Origin: Dugong dugon
Taxonomy: Eukaryota > Chordata > Mammalia > Sirenia > Dugongidae
Length of the DNA stretch: 64,000 nt
Direction: 5' to 3'
Assembly (NCBI GenBank): GCA_030035585.1
Contig: CM057469.1
Location: 64,187,501 to 64,251,500, forward strand
Below, one piece after another: positions 1-11,035 of this stretch. Positions within the stretch are counted from its first letter, which is position 1. Each line of letters starts with the position of its first letter. A program made the position numbers and the translations under genes. A model generated the notes under the pieces. The model saw only the letters and a list, made by a program, of their open reading frames with translations. It made no database searches and was not told the origin of the DNA.

Positions 1-330
1 AGTCATTGTGTTTTTCTTTTTTCTTTTGCTAAGTAAGTTAGATTCCTTTACAGTCACCTTGAAATTTACCTTTCATCTTCAAAGTTTCAACCAGTCTTTT
101 GTTTCTTGATATTGCCTTGACTTCTCCATATGGAAGTTCTATGACTACACCATTTATTCCCTCTTTTTTGTTTTGATGTTGTATGGGTTTATATATTGAT
201 GTCTCTGCTTCCCTGTTTTCAGTCTTTTATCTTTGTTTTATTTTTTAGAATTTCCTATCTGGTTTGGTATCTGGTTGATCTGTCCTGTGTCCTAGTCTTG
301 AATTGTTGTCTGATGTTGTTGATTCTTTAA

Positions 331-1226
331 CTAGAGGACTCCCTTTAATATTTCTTGTAATTTTGGTCTTGTTTTAACATATTCCTTTAATTTCTGTTTA
401 TCTGGAAATGATCTAATTTTGCCATTGTATTTGAGAGACAATTTTGCTGGATATATAATTCTTTGCTGGAAGTTTTCTTCCTTCAAGGCTTTATATATAT
501 CATCCTGTTGCCTTCTTGCTGGCATGGTTGCTCTGAGTAATCAGAGCTTAGTCTTATTGGTTCTCCTTTGTTGGTGACTTTTTGTTTACCCCTTGCTGCT
601 CTCAAGATTCTTTCTTTGTGTTTAGTTTTGGCAAGTTTGATTATGATATGTCTGGGTAACTTTCTTTTGGGGTCTATCCTGTATGGGGTCCATTGAGCTC
701 CTTGGATAGATATCTTTTCATCTTTCATGATATTAGGGAGGTTTTCTGCTGGCAGATCTTCAACAATTCTTTCTGGGTTTTCTGTTATCCCCCCATCTTC
801 TGGAACTCTGTTCACTCATAGGTTTTTCCTCTTGATAGTACCCCACTTAATTCTTAGGCTTTATTCATTCTTTTTTTTTTTTTTTTTTGATTTTTTTTTC
901 TCAAACAAATTAGTGTGAAGGGATTTATCTTCAGTCTCACTAATTCTGACTTCTCAGTTCTGCTCCTATGACCTTCTATAGAGTTGTCTAATTCTGAAAT
1001 TGTGTTGTTAATCTTTTGGATTTCTACTTGCTGTTTTTTGTGTGGTTTTTAGTAGCCTATTTATTTTGTCCTTTTGTTCTTTCATTGTTTTCCTGAAATT
1101 TTCTGTTGCTTTGTCTGTGTGTTCCTTGGTTTTATCTGGTTTGCTTTTGTTTTCCTTGATCTCTTTCTTGATATCTTGGAAAGCTCTGTATATTAGTCTT
1201 TTGAACTCTTTATCAGGTTGTTCCAT
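331..1226 (-). pseudogene. L1 ORF1 (ORF1p) remains
   Basis: ORF1p is the trimeric RNA-binding chaperone of the L1 ribonucleoprotein. Three broken minus-strand pieces appear in the expected order. 1226-1008 is lysine/glutamate-rich and heptad-like (FKRLIYRAFQDIKKEIKEN), the coiled coil. 815-483 has the RRM-type core with ITENPERIVEDLPAENLPNI and IIIKLAKTKHKERILRAARG. 525-331 has the C-terminal domain (NFQQRIIYPAKLSLKYNG, then FPDKQKLKEYVKTRP) and ends in EILKGVL plus stop. The pieces are in different frames, and an expanded A-tract (T-run on plus, 871-897) separates the coiled coil from the RRM. The original start codon is not clear. Confidence 0.9.
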
Positions 1227-1941
1227 TGCCTTATCTTTCTTCAGCAGGTTTTCTGCTTCTTTATTTTGGTTGCTTGTTGGAGGCCATCTTCTCCTGCTTC
1301 TTTATGTGATTTGACATTGACTGTTGTCTCTGAGGCATCAAGAAGTTATATTTATTTATTTATTGTATGTTTGTTTACTGCATCATGAATTTTTGTTTTG
1401 TTTTGTTTTGATATATCCAAGTAGGCTGGGCCTTTGTGCTACTCTGGTCTTTAATCTTGCCATGTTGACTCTCTCACCTCTTGTCTATGGTTGGATGGAG
1501 CAGCTACTAGATGTATGAGTCCGGGACTCTGTTCACTGTTCTTGCGAGGCTGCTGAGGATGTAGGTGGCATTTTTGGTGAGGTAATGTATCTCTCCTGCT
1601 GGTGTTTTTGCCCTGGGTGTACTGGATGTTCTCCCGTTTGATGGGCTGGGTGTTGTGTGTATGTTGAGCTGCTTGTTGAATTTTTGGGACAAAAGTGCCT
1701 GGGTCGTCAGTCACTGAGTTTGTGGTGCGGAGACTCTGTCTACAGTCCTGGACAGCAGGGCTGCGTGGGGGTGTTTGGAGCAGGCACGGGTCTCTGATTG
1801 CAGTGAGGGGTGATGGGGGGGGGATGAGGCAAGGGGCTGTTGGCTTCCTACAGGTGCCCAGCTGGAACATGTGCCCCTGTCCGCTACAGCACATAGTAGG
1901 GGAGTACTACAGCTGGTCTTTGGGTGCCCCTTGGCTAGAAG

Positions 1942-2600
1942 GCTTGGGAGTGCTACTGGTTCTCAGGCCCCTGTCCAGTGTGGCTAGATGGAGTGGTTGG
2001 TACGGCTGGCCCTCAGACCCCCAGTGTGTGTGGTTGATGACCCTTAGGGGGCAGGGCACCATCAAATGCCACAGATCTGCAGCTCCCACTTGGCTGCTGC
2101 AAGTGAAAATGGGCTTCAGCTGGGAGCCCTGCCTGCATAATCTTAATGAGGCTGCATTCTGCCAAGTTCGTCAGCAAGGCACTGATGTGGGTGATAAGTG
2201 GGGGTGAAGGGCACTGTAAGTCCATGGACCCCCTGCACCAGAGGCTGGGCTAAGGGGCAGTCACCTAGGACCAGCTGAGGGCTATGGGCTTAGGGGATGG
2301 GACAGTGTCAAATGTCACAGATCTGCAGCTCCCACTTGGCTGCTGCCAGTGAAAGTGGGCTTCAGCTGGGAACTCTGCTGTCTTATGCCAATGTGTATGT
2401 GTTGTGCTTACTTAGCTAGCAAGGCACTGGTTCAGGTGATCAGAGGGGTTGGAGGGTGCTGCAAGCCTGTGGACCACCTGTGCCAGTGGCTCAGCTAAGG
2501 GGTGTGTACCTCCAGACCGGGCAGTGAGATCCTGGCTTAGGGGGCATGGCAATGTTGAATGCCACTGCACTGGTGTTAGACTGGGGAGGGGGATGGCTGA
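1942..2600 (-). repeat. Tandem monomers of about 247 bp in the L1 5' UTR
   Basis: The block containing cagatctgcagctcccac occurs at about 2071 and 2317, and cttagggg occurs at 2043, 2289 and 2537, giving steps of 246 to 248 bases. Flanking text also lines up (aagtgaaaatgggcttcagctggga versions near 2100 and 2347; ggaccccctgcaccag near 2227 and ggaccacctgtgccag near 2472). This gives roughly two and a half to three diverged copies. L1 promoters built of tandem monomers are well known in mouse; a promoter role here is inference. Confidence 0.8.
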
Positions 2601-3049
2601 GAGGGAGGGAGTGCTCCTTGGCCCTTGGAGCTCTGGTGGGGGTGCTGGGCTGTGGTATGTGTGGTGGGTTGGGAGTGTGCACTTAACTTTTGCAGGTCTG
2701 GTATCACTCCTATTTGATTCTGGAGATGTGTGCAGAGTCGCTCCTGCTTAGCTGCACCAGATGGAGTGGGATTTGGCTTCTGATGCTGCTGCTTGCCTCA
2801 ATATGTCTGCACTGTGTAGGTTTTGTTAGCAGGACACCAGCAACAGTAATCCATAATTCCCTGTTTCTGCTGTTTTTGAATTGTCTCTCCATCTACCTGG
2901 GCTCAATCTGATTCTTCAGCTTTGTCTTTGATGATTAAGGTTCCTAGATTGTCATACATATCTGAGTCACTTGTTTTTTTGGGTCTTTGTTGTGAGAAGG
3001 ACTACACAAAGCGTCTGACTATTCTGCAATCTTGGCCTCACCTCTAAAT

Positions 3050-4345
3050 GAATTTCTTGAATTTGTGGGTTTACAGTTTCATCAAGTTTGAACATTTTTC
3101 ATCCATTATTTCTTCAAATATATTTCTCCTCACCCCCTACCAGGGACTTCAATTAAATGTATATTGGCCACTTGAAATGGTTCCACAGCTCTTTGATGCC
3201 ATACTTATTTTTTAAAATGATTTTTCACTTGGTGTTTCATTGTGGACAGTTTTTATTGCTACGTGTTCAAATTCACTAATGCTTAATATACTGTTAACAC
3301 CACTCAACATATTTTTTTATCTCACACATTGTAGTTTTCATCTCTAAACATTTGATTTGGGACTTATTTTATATCTTCCAAGTCTCTACTTAACTTTTTG
3401 AACATATGAAATGCAGTTATAATAATTGTTTTTGTGTTGTTGCTTGCTAATTCTATCATCTGCATAGGATCAGTTTCAATTGATTGACTTCTCTTCTCAT
3501 TATGAGTCATATTTTCCTGCTTTTTTTTTTTTTAGCATACCTGGTTATCTTTGGTTGGATGAAAGACATTTTGAGTTTTGCCTTATTGGGTGCTGGATAT
3601 TTTTTATTATTTTATTTTTACAACTACTCTTGAGCTTTGTCCTGGAGTGCATTTACTTAGAAACTCTTAGATACTTTTGAGTCTTGCCTTTAAGATTTGT
3701 TAGGTGGGACGAGAGCAGTGTTTAGTCTAGGGCTAATTTTTACTCACTACTGAACCAAGAGCCATTTCAGTATTCCACTAATGCCCGGTGAATTAAAAAA
3801 TTATGCATCCTGGTTGGTGGGAGCACTCACTATTTCTTTCTCTGAGTGGACACCAGATACTGCTCCCTCTAATCCTTTTGAATGTTCTTTTCCTGGCATT
3901 GGATAGTTGCCTTACATGCACATACTGATCTACATTCTGATAAATACTCAAGATGGCCCTCTTCAGCTCTCTTGCATTCTCTTCCTGTAGATCTTCCTCG
4001 TTTCCTGTACTCTGTCCTGTATTCCCTAGCCATGCTAATCACTCTGAAGTCTCGGCTTCATCTCTTTAACTCAAGTCAGGTAGAATTCTCTAGGCTCCAT
4101 CTGGGTTTCTCCCTCTTGCTCCATGATTTGTAGTCTCTCTCAAGGCAGTGAGTTAGGGCAATTGTACAGCTTACGTTTTCTTCCATCTTTTAGGGATTAT
4201 TGTTCTTTGTTGCCTGATGTCCAATGTCTTGAAAATCATTGCTTCATATATGCTGTCTTTTCTTTTCTTTTGGTTTGGTTGCTTCAGGTAGGAGAGTAAA
4301 TCTCATTTTTTTTTACTCCATCTTGGCCAGTAGTGGAGGTCCCAT
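3050..4345 (-). mobile_element. Older L1 5' region, antisense
   Basis: T-rich sequence recognisable as the complement of an old mammalian L1 ORF1/5' UTR region. It ends at 4300-4345 with tactccatcttggccagtag, the complement of the conserved L1 leader that begins with a gccaagatgg-like motif. It is more diverged than the L1 to its left, which seems to have landed beside or inside it. No usable reading frame remains. The subfamily was not assigned; an L1M-type age is my estimate. Confidence 0.6.
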
Positions 4346-4509
4346 ATGCTTTTAATTGTAAATTTATTACAGATAAATATAACTCATCATTACCCCCATT
4401 GTACCTATTTCTTTTTTTTTTTTTTAATATACCTTGCCTCTGTTAGAATCATTCACATCCTGAAAGTCATCATTGAATCTTCTCTCTATGTATACAACTA
4501 CCTGAAGAT

Positions 4510-6665
4510 TTAAACAATTTATTCATTAAACAAACACATATTGAGCACCTAGTGTGTGCTGGGTACTTTTCTGGATGCTAAAGATACAGAAGGAACAAGA
4601 CAGATGTACTACCTACACTTATAGAACTTATGTTCTGCTGGGGGAGCAGAAAATAGTAAATAAATCTTTAAAAAAAAAATGATAGTTTACGTTTTTATAT
4701 CTGCTAAGTAACAAATAAAGAGGAAGATATGGTGGTGATTTGAGGACTGCAAGGGGTTTCTTTTGGCAAGAGATTTTGGAAAGACTTTACTGAAGATGGG
4801 AACTTTAGGCTGTTGCTTGAAAGAATAGAGGAAACCAGATATCATAAACTGGTGGTAGAAATCTTTCTTGGCATAGGGAACAGAAAGTTAACTCTATTTG
4901 TGTAAACAGCAGGACATTTTCCAATGTGCCAGGAGGGTATTGAGGGAGTGAGCTCATGCATGTTTCCACAGACAGCCTGACAGGTTGGCAAGCATCAAAT
5001 CTAGGGCTCTCATGGAGCTTACATTTTAGGGAAGAAGAAACAGACAACAGAAAATAAACAGATAATACAATGTCTGGTAGTGACAAATGATAAGAAGAAA
5101 AAGAGAGCAGGGTAGGTGACAGAAAACAGTGTGGATATGTTGCTCCAGATGCTCTATGAGTAATTCATTTGAGGAGACACTTGACAATATAGGGAGCGAG
5201 CCACGAGGCTATCTTGGGGAAGAGCTTTTGAGGCAGAGAAAACAGAAAATGTAAGAACAGTGGTGGGAGCATACCTGGCTTACCAAAAAACCCTGTGAAG
5301 GTTGGTGTGGCTTGAGACAGTTGACAGGGCCGAGAAGATGAAACTGTAGAGAGATCCAGGTGCTCAAACAATACGACCCTTGTAGGAAGAAAAGAGTTTG
5401 AATTTCATTCTACAAGTGATGAGAAGATATTGTAGAATTTTTAACAAGGGCATATGTGTGAAAGGAAGAGATGTAACATTTTAAAGGATAACGATACATG
5501 CTGTGTAGAAATTGATTAATTAAGGGGTCAAGATTGGTAACTGGCTTGGTCAAGGGTGGTACATTAAACGTGGTAATAAATGATCTAGTTTTATAATATT
5601 TTAAAGGAAGTGCTTGATAACATTTGATAAATTAGATATGGGGTTTGAGAGAAAGAGAGGAGTAAAGACTTATTCCAAGTTTTTAGCCTAACTAGTGGTA
5701 TGATATATTAACATGGGTATGATATATTAACTATGGAGAGGAGGGTTTGGATGGGGATAATTAAATTTTGTTAAGTTTGAGATGCCTATTAGATACACAA
5801 GTGAGGATGTCAAGTGGGCAGTTGGATATTCAAGTCTGTAGTTCACAGATGAGATTGGAGTAGAAAGCAAATATTGCAGGGTGATTAGCATACACACGGT
5901 GTTGCATAGGGGCGTGATGGTTAATTTTATGTGTCAGTTTGTTCCCCAGTTGTTTGGCCAAACATTAGTCTAGTTGCTGTCATGGAGTAGTTATATGTGA
6001 AAAAATCAGTTGACTTTGGGTAGAGTAGATTACCTTCCATAATGTAATACAATATGATGTAATTATCTTACATGTAATGTCACGTTGGGTAATCGCCTTC
6101 TATAATCTAATCTAATGTAATATAAATCAATCAGTAGAAAAGGGAGCTTCTTTAGGGTGTGTTCTGCCTCAAGACTACAAATAGACATTTTTGTAGAACA
6201 CTTTTTTTCCCCTTTTTTTCACACTGTACTCTGTCACCTGACCTATGGATCTTGGGATACAAGCTCGCAGGTCACCTGACCAACAGATTTTGGACTTGTC
6301 ATCTCTCATAATCACATGAGTCAATTCCTTGAAGTAAATCTCTCTTTGTCTCTTCCTTATATATATATTATTGGTTTTGTTTTGGTTCTGTTTCTCTAGT
6401 GAACCCTAAGTCAAGGGATCACTAGAAAGTATAAGGATAAAAAGAAGTTCAAGGACTGAGTCCTGGTGTATTTACACTTTAGAGGCTAGATTGGGAATGG
6501 ACCGGCAACAAACCAGGAAGGAGCAGCCAGTGAGGTGGTAAAAATACAGGAAACTTTGGTATCCTGGAAGCCAAGCATAGAATGCGTTTCAAGAAAGGGG
6601 GAGTTATCAGCCATGTCAAATGCCACTGAGATACGCAGTTAGAGACGAACTGAGAATTTACATTG
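4510..6665 (-). mobile_element. L2 LINE (CR1/Jockey clade), antisense, split by an LTR
   Basis: The left end carries the classical complement of the L2 3' end (attgagcacctagtgtgtgctgg at about 4540), followed by blocks matching the complement of L2 reverse transcriptase: gagatgcctattagatacac (about 5781), gggcagttggatattcaag (about 5815) and, after the LTR, aaggactgagtcctgg (about 6453) and gccagtgaggtgg (about 6526). A second L2 3' start at about 5010 suggests that two L2 pieces are joined or that there was an internal rearrangement. Ancient, frameless and divergent. Confidence 0.82.
5913..6414 (+). mobile_element. ERVL-class solo LTR (MLT2-like)
   Basis: Begins gatggttaattttatgtgtc and ends with ggttctgtttctctagtgaac just before 6414, matching my recollection of the MLT2 LTR group of ERVL. 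The interior has ccaattgtt-type and cagttgactttg-type MLT2 landmarks and a late gtgagtcaattccttgaagtaa block. A lineage-specific expansion of taatctaatgtaat-like units sits at about 6045-6125. It interrupts the antisense L2 at 4510-6665. No internal retroviral sequence is present, so it is a solo LTR. The terminal bases and target duplication are too decayed to fix. Confidence 0.75.
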
Positions 6666-8214
6666 GATTATTCAACGTAAAGTTCTTCAGTAATTGTTTA
6701 TTTTCAATTACCCCACAAATCCTCAAATGTTGGAGACATTTCGTCTATTAAAATTGAGTTCAAATGGACATTATGATTCGTGGTATGTCCAATCCTTTAC
6801 TTCTGAGGTTTAAATCTAGTGATAGTAGAGATAACTTATATTTTTCATTTTTCACTCACTAGTTTGTTGAAACTCAATACGTGAGCCAGTGCTTAACCAT
6901 CTGAGATGTTCCCAAAGGCCTTCCTAGTGCAGCTTCTTCTAGCTATGTGAGCAGTAACTTAGGGTGGATGCTCTCATCCTGTGCCCATGGAAGAGTTATA
7001 TTCTCTTGGCCATGACCTAAACTAAGAAACCTGCATTCTATTTTGAATATTAGCATTCAGTATATGCATCCCCAAAGATACTGGGAACCCACAGAACCCA
7101 AAGGAACCGTTTAATAAAGAACACAATCTATTTTTCACCCCATTAAAAATCCTTCAATCCATCTTGAAAGGGTATATGTGTGAAAGGAGGAGATTAAAAG
7201 CATTAAAGAGAACTTTGAAATAAAAGAAACCATAGAGCCTATTGTCATGTTTGTGTTTTTACCTTATATTTGTTTTTTTATTTAAACAGTAAAAAGGAAT
7301 TTTAAAATATTGTCTATTAAGAAGGTGATGAATTTAGTCAATATTTTCTGTGCATGATTCAACATGTTGGTTTAATTTTAACTAGATGAATGCAATTGTC
7401 TCATCCTGGCCTTTACATTCTTTTATCTCAGTTGACTAACCTGCATGTCACACCTTGCGTACACTCATTTATCCAGTTATCTAACCATTTAGTGAGATTT
7501 AAACAATCTGTGAGTAATACAGTGTCTAAATAAAGCAAAGCTTTTATTTATAAAGACTTGATGGTAGCATAGGAGAAAAGGTATTGTGGAAGTTTTCAGG
7601 ATTAGGGAGGGAGTGGAAATGAGTGTTCAGTATAAATGTGCCACTCAGCTCCCAGTGCCAAGGGTCCTTCCTGTGAAGCTCTTCACCCACAAGAGCAGCT
7701 AGCAAGGAGCTAGCAGGCCCACTTGATGGTCCTTCCTCCCAACCTTACAAAGGAAACACTCTAATTATCTGACTGGAAAGTGGATAAAGGAAGAAAATGG
7801 AAAAAAAAAAATATGTTGCTTTTCAACCATATAAGTTCACATTTTTGACATCAACAGTACTGATGTGCGATCTGAAACAGCGTTTTAATGGATAGATAGC
7901 TATGTAGCCCTTCGCAGCCAAGAGTGAAGTCAATCAGTTAAGAACCTCTTTCCTACTCTGTTAGCGCTCTGATTCGTAGCATCTTCTTAGGCTACCTTCC
8001 ATTTTGTCTTTGAACTTAATAAATTGGAGAATGAGGCTAAACCATAACACCTGCTTCTGGGTCTTAAAAAAAACTTGCTATTGGACAGCTTGAGTTTAAT
8101 GAGGGAATCTTTACTGTGTACCTCCAGGACAGCTAGTCCTGATCTGGATACTTGAATTCTTAAATTTGGGGAGATGAGCTCCTTGAATGAGAGTTTTTAT
8201 TGGATAGACTAGGT
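6666..8214. other. Interval without recognised features
   Basis: AT-rich sequence of mixed composition. Short ORFs lack codon bias or known motifs. I recognise no repeat family here. A short A-run lies at about 7801-7812. Old unrecognised repeat relics or unique intergenic DNA are both possible. Confidence 0.5.
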
Positions 8215-8640
8215 TAAATAGTGGAAGGCAATAATCCCAACATCTCAGAGACTTAACAGGACAAAAATTAATTTCTTGCACATGCTACATGTCCAACACA
8301 GATTGGCAAAGGTTCTTTCTCTCTCTGCCCATTGTAGTCACTCAGAGGCAAGCTTCCGGAAGCCCAGGTTGCTTCCAGGATCAGTTGGCAGGGGGACGGT
8401 AACTTGGCGAATCGTACGTTGGCTCTCAAAGCCAATGTAGAAGTAGTTACCTAGAAGTAATGCATCATTTGCACTCATATTTTATTGGTCTAAGCAAGTA
8501 TGATGGCAGGACTATTCAGGCTTGAGTAGAGAATAACCAAGCCACATTGTTAAATCAGATGGTGGGTCTCGAGGTCATGGCTAGTTTATCAGGTCAAGAT
8601 TAAAACCACACCAGCCATCATCTGGGGTTATAACAGCTGC
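8215..8640 (-). repeat. Possible ancient LTR-type repeat, antisense
   Basis: The string from cttaacaggacaaaaattaatttcttgc through catgctacatgtccaacac (about 8252-8300) and ttattggtctaagcaagtatgatggcagg (about 8482) resembles a common old mammalian repeat in which tttatttcttgctcatgctac is followed by a cattggccag...catggc block. A weaker relative may lie at 10375-10430. I cannot name the family with confidence. Confidence 0.3.
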
Positions 8641-8796
8641 CAGTCTCATGATACAAAGCCAGGAACACAGGTCAGGAAAGTATTCTAAGGATGGGAGAAC
8701 CCAAGGTGAGGCTTGGCTGAGCTAACTTCAAACTTCTGGGCTGCAACAGAACAGACTAGAGAGGCAAATAATAGAGCAAAAGACATATGTCATCAT

Positions 8797-9126
8797 TGTT
8801 GTTAGCTACCATTGAGTCATCCCGATCCATGGAGACCCCATATGCAACAGGAGGAAACACTGCTCAATCTACAACATCTCCATGATAGGTTGCAGGTCTG
8901 ACTATTGTGATCCATAAGGTTTTCATTGGATGATTTTCAGTAGATCACCAGGCCTTTCTTCCTAGTCCCTCTTAGTCTGGAAGCTCCACTGAAACCTGTT
9001 CAGCATCATAGTAACACACAAACCACTGACAGATGGGTGGTGGCTGTGTTTAAGGTGCATTGGCTGGAAATCAAACCCTGCTTTCCTCCATGGAAGATGA
9101 GAATCTACTACTGACTGACCCTATGC
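8797..9126 (-). mobile_element. Composite SINE: tRNA-Gly-like head, RTE-derived body and tail
   Basis: On the minus strand the head (9126 to about 9056) aligns with a tRNA-Gly: it ends tttccagccaatgca, has a B-box-like gggtttgatttcc, and a ttcca anticodon-loop string that would read UCC. Next (about 9043-8900) comes a block shared with the RTE derivative at 54293-54658, including the complement of gattttcagtagatcaccag and cctttcttc. The tail (about 8870-8797) is RTE-like, ending gactcaatggtagctaacaac. This is a tRNA-headed element built on an internally deleted RTE. Diverged, with no intact pol III gene. Confidence 0.75.
9056..9126 (-). pseudogene. tRNA-Gly-like sequence forming the SINE head
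   Basis: Plus-strand text starting gcattggctggaaatcaaac and ending with agaatctactactgactgac is the complement of a tRNA-Gly-like sequence with acceptor end gccaatgc and T-arm ggtttgattt. The 5' half is eroded, with several stem mismatches, so it is a relic promoter head and not a working tRNA gene. It abuts the RTE-derived body, which is why I treat it as part of the SINE. Confidence 0.65.
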
Positions 9127-9434
9127 CCAAAAGATATCTAGAAGCTTTCTATGCTTATGTCCTGTTCCACCTGATATTTATTCAAGCATTAACACTAGAC
9201 ACAGAATGTCTAGTTCTTTCTAGCCTCCTATGTTTGAGTTAAACTCTTGACATCAAAGAACTTAAAATTAAGTGAATTCTAACACTTTTCACATGATTTT
9301 AGCAAATTGTAATAATGGACATTTTAGTTAACTTTATCTCCACTACAAACTACATATGAGAACAGTTGATCAAACATCCATTAACCTTTAATCTCATAAT
9401 AAGTTATCTATGATTATTGTTCTAGAGGTGGAAT

Positions 9435-9545
9435 GGTTAATATTTATTGAGAGCTTTCTCACTGCTAGGCATTTGATATGCATCATTTGATTTTCACAGC
9501 AAGCCTGTGAATTCAGCATGAGAATTTGATGCTCAGAGACTATTT
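9435..9545 (-). repeat. MIR fragment, antisense
   Basis: ttaatatttattgagagctttctcactgctaggcatttgatatgcatcatttgattttcacagcaa follows the complement of the MIR 3' half (attgagcgcttactatgtgccagg...ctcatttaatcctcacaac). It sits directly left of a second MIR. Confidence 0.6.
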
Positions 9546-9559
9546 CCCAATTTACCACG

Positions 9560-9785
9560 GGAAGTGCTTACTGTATTCCATGTCCTGTTTTCCATGCATT
9601 ATGCATTTTACAGAAACTTTCTCATTTACTTCTCACATATACCTTACGAGGTAGCTAGATAATTATTCACAAACGAGGAAACAAAAGGTTAGATAACTTT
9701 ACCAAAGTTTACAAAGTTAAATATGGAAGAGTGGAGTTTTAATTAAGTCCATCTGTTTGGCAAATCTGATTCATTTACACCAAGC
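9560..9785 (-). repeat. MIR, antisense, near full length
   Basis: From gtgcttactgtattccatg through ttctcatttacttctcaca, taccttacgaggtagctag, acgaggaaacaaaaggttag and gataactttaccaaag, the landmarks of the MIR complement occur in order. It is a tRNA-derived, L2-mobilised SINE of early mammalian age. Confidence 0.72.
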
Positions 9786-10140
9786 TATCCTTGTTTATTG
9801 AGAAAAGATTTTAAACTAAGAGTAATAAACCACCTAGTTTATCTCATCATATCATCTCGGTTAAAATTTCCATTAAGTTGTAATTTCCACAACGACATCT
9901 CCACCCATGACTTACTTTCTCTCCATTTATTTTACTGTCTAAATTGCCACTTGGATGTTCTGCCCTTTATCAGTGAGAATGAATTCATAATATAAAACCC
10001 TAACAACTGTACTTTCAAGCATGAAAGATGTTAATTGCTTTCTTAAGAAGTCTGGAGTTGGTGATTTCAGGATTGATTCATCAAAATCCTGGATCAGTTT
10101 TTTTTGTGATTCTATGGGGCTTCTCCTCATAGTGGCAAAG
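9786..10140. other. Interval without recognised features
   Basis: AT-rich, no recognised repeat or gene. Short ORFs are uninformative. Confidence 0.4.
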
Positions 10141-10214
10141 TGGCTGCCACAGCTCAAGGTATCATGTCCTCACACATCAGGGGCCATGGACAGGAAGTAA
10201 AGTGGCACCAAGGC

Positions 10215-10295
10215 AGAACAAGGGAAAGAAAAGAAAGAGAGAAAGACAGAGAGGAAGAAGGAAAAGGAGAGGGAGAGGAAGAGGGAGAGAGAGAT
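10215..10295 (+). repeat. Purine-rich low-complexity tract (GA/GAA)
   Basis: About 75 bases almost entirely A and G (aaagaaaagaaagagag, then gaagaaggaaaaggagag, then gagagagagat). Such tracts can form H-DNA and often vary in length. The ORF running through it (RERKEREKDREEEG) is a composition artefact. Confidence 0.85.
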
Positions 10296-10429
10296 CTTGG
10301 CTGCCTCTTTTCTTTATCAAATAAGAAATATCTTTTCTAGAAGCCCATGTAATAGAAGGCATCACTCACCTTTTACTGGTCATAACTGGTTCACATAATA
10401 ATCTCTAGCTACAAGGGAGGGTGAGAAAG

Positions 10430-11030
10430 AAGTATGTGACTTTTTCAAAATTTATCATGGGTGGTGAAAAGGGAGGAGCAGTTAGGGAACTAAGGTTAGA
10501 CAGCTTAACCAACTGTGTCTGCCACATGCCTCTCACTCAATATTAAATGATCAAAAATAGTTCATAAGTTTAGCTCTAGAATTTACCATTACCCAGTTCC
10601 AATATTATAACCATTCTTCCATCAAAATTCAAAAAATTATGTCATCCGGTTTACCAACAAATCCTTCTAGTTTTGATATTTTCTTTTGGTTTCTCTATGA
10701 AAGTGCCATAAAATTAACTTTTAATTTCTGTACAAAAAGCCTTCCTATGTTGAACCTTTCCATCTTCAAATCTCATATTGCAGGAAGTATTCTTCCATGA
10801 ATACAAATGATTATATAACACACATATTAATCTACATTGTTAAATGAATAATTTCTTTCTTTTGTAAAGATCTGCACAAAACTGTTCCTATAAGGTGGAG
10901 GTTAAAGATGTCCTCTTTTCCAAGCTGCTGTGCCACTCCATCATCTCTAACATCAGCTACTCCCTCTTCCCTCAGTAATCTCCCTCCTATCTTTGGGTTC
11001 CTTAATTAGCTGCAACTTCTCACAGAACTC
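10430..11030. other. Interval without recognised features
   Basis: AT-rich sequence. I see no assignable repeat, RNA gene or coding signal. Confidence 0.4.
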
Positions 11031-11035
11031 ACAAA

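Larger units (their letters stand above)
1..3042 (-). mobile_element. L1 LINE, antisense, 5' end intact, continues beyond the left edge
   Basis: Read on the minus strand the element starts near 3042 with a purine-rich leader (gccaagattgcagaatag, typical of an L1 5' end), then a GC-rich 5' UTR of about 1.7 kb (roughly 3042-1300), then ORF1 remains (about 1226-331). The last 330 bases before the window edge are inter-ORF sequence leading towards ORF2, which lies outside. The same ORF1 and inter-ORF sequence recurs in the L1 at 43096-51517, so both belong to related afrotherian L1 lineages. The 5' UTR contains a tandem repeat (see 1942-2600). T-runs near 871-897 interrupt the coding part, so this copy is not active. 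Confidence that it is L1 is high; the exact 5' nucleotide is uncertain by some tens of bases. Confidence 0.93.

Noticed and set aside
1695-2207. 170-codon plus-strand ORF, one of the longest in the window
   Set aside because: It is antisense to the GC-rich L1 5' UTR; low stop density comes from base composition.
7168-7205. gtatatgtgtgaaaggagg resembling gcatatgtgtgaaaggaag at 5451
   Set aside because: Only about 35 bases of loose similarity with no further shared context; could be chance or a stray L2 piece.
10140-10340. ORF with charged repeat RERKEREKDREEEG
   Set aside because: Produced by a GA-rich low-complexity tract.
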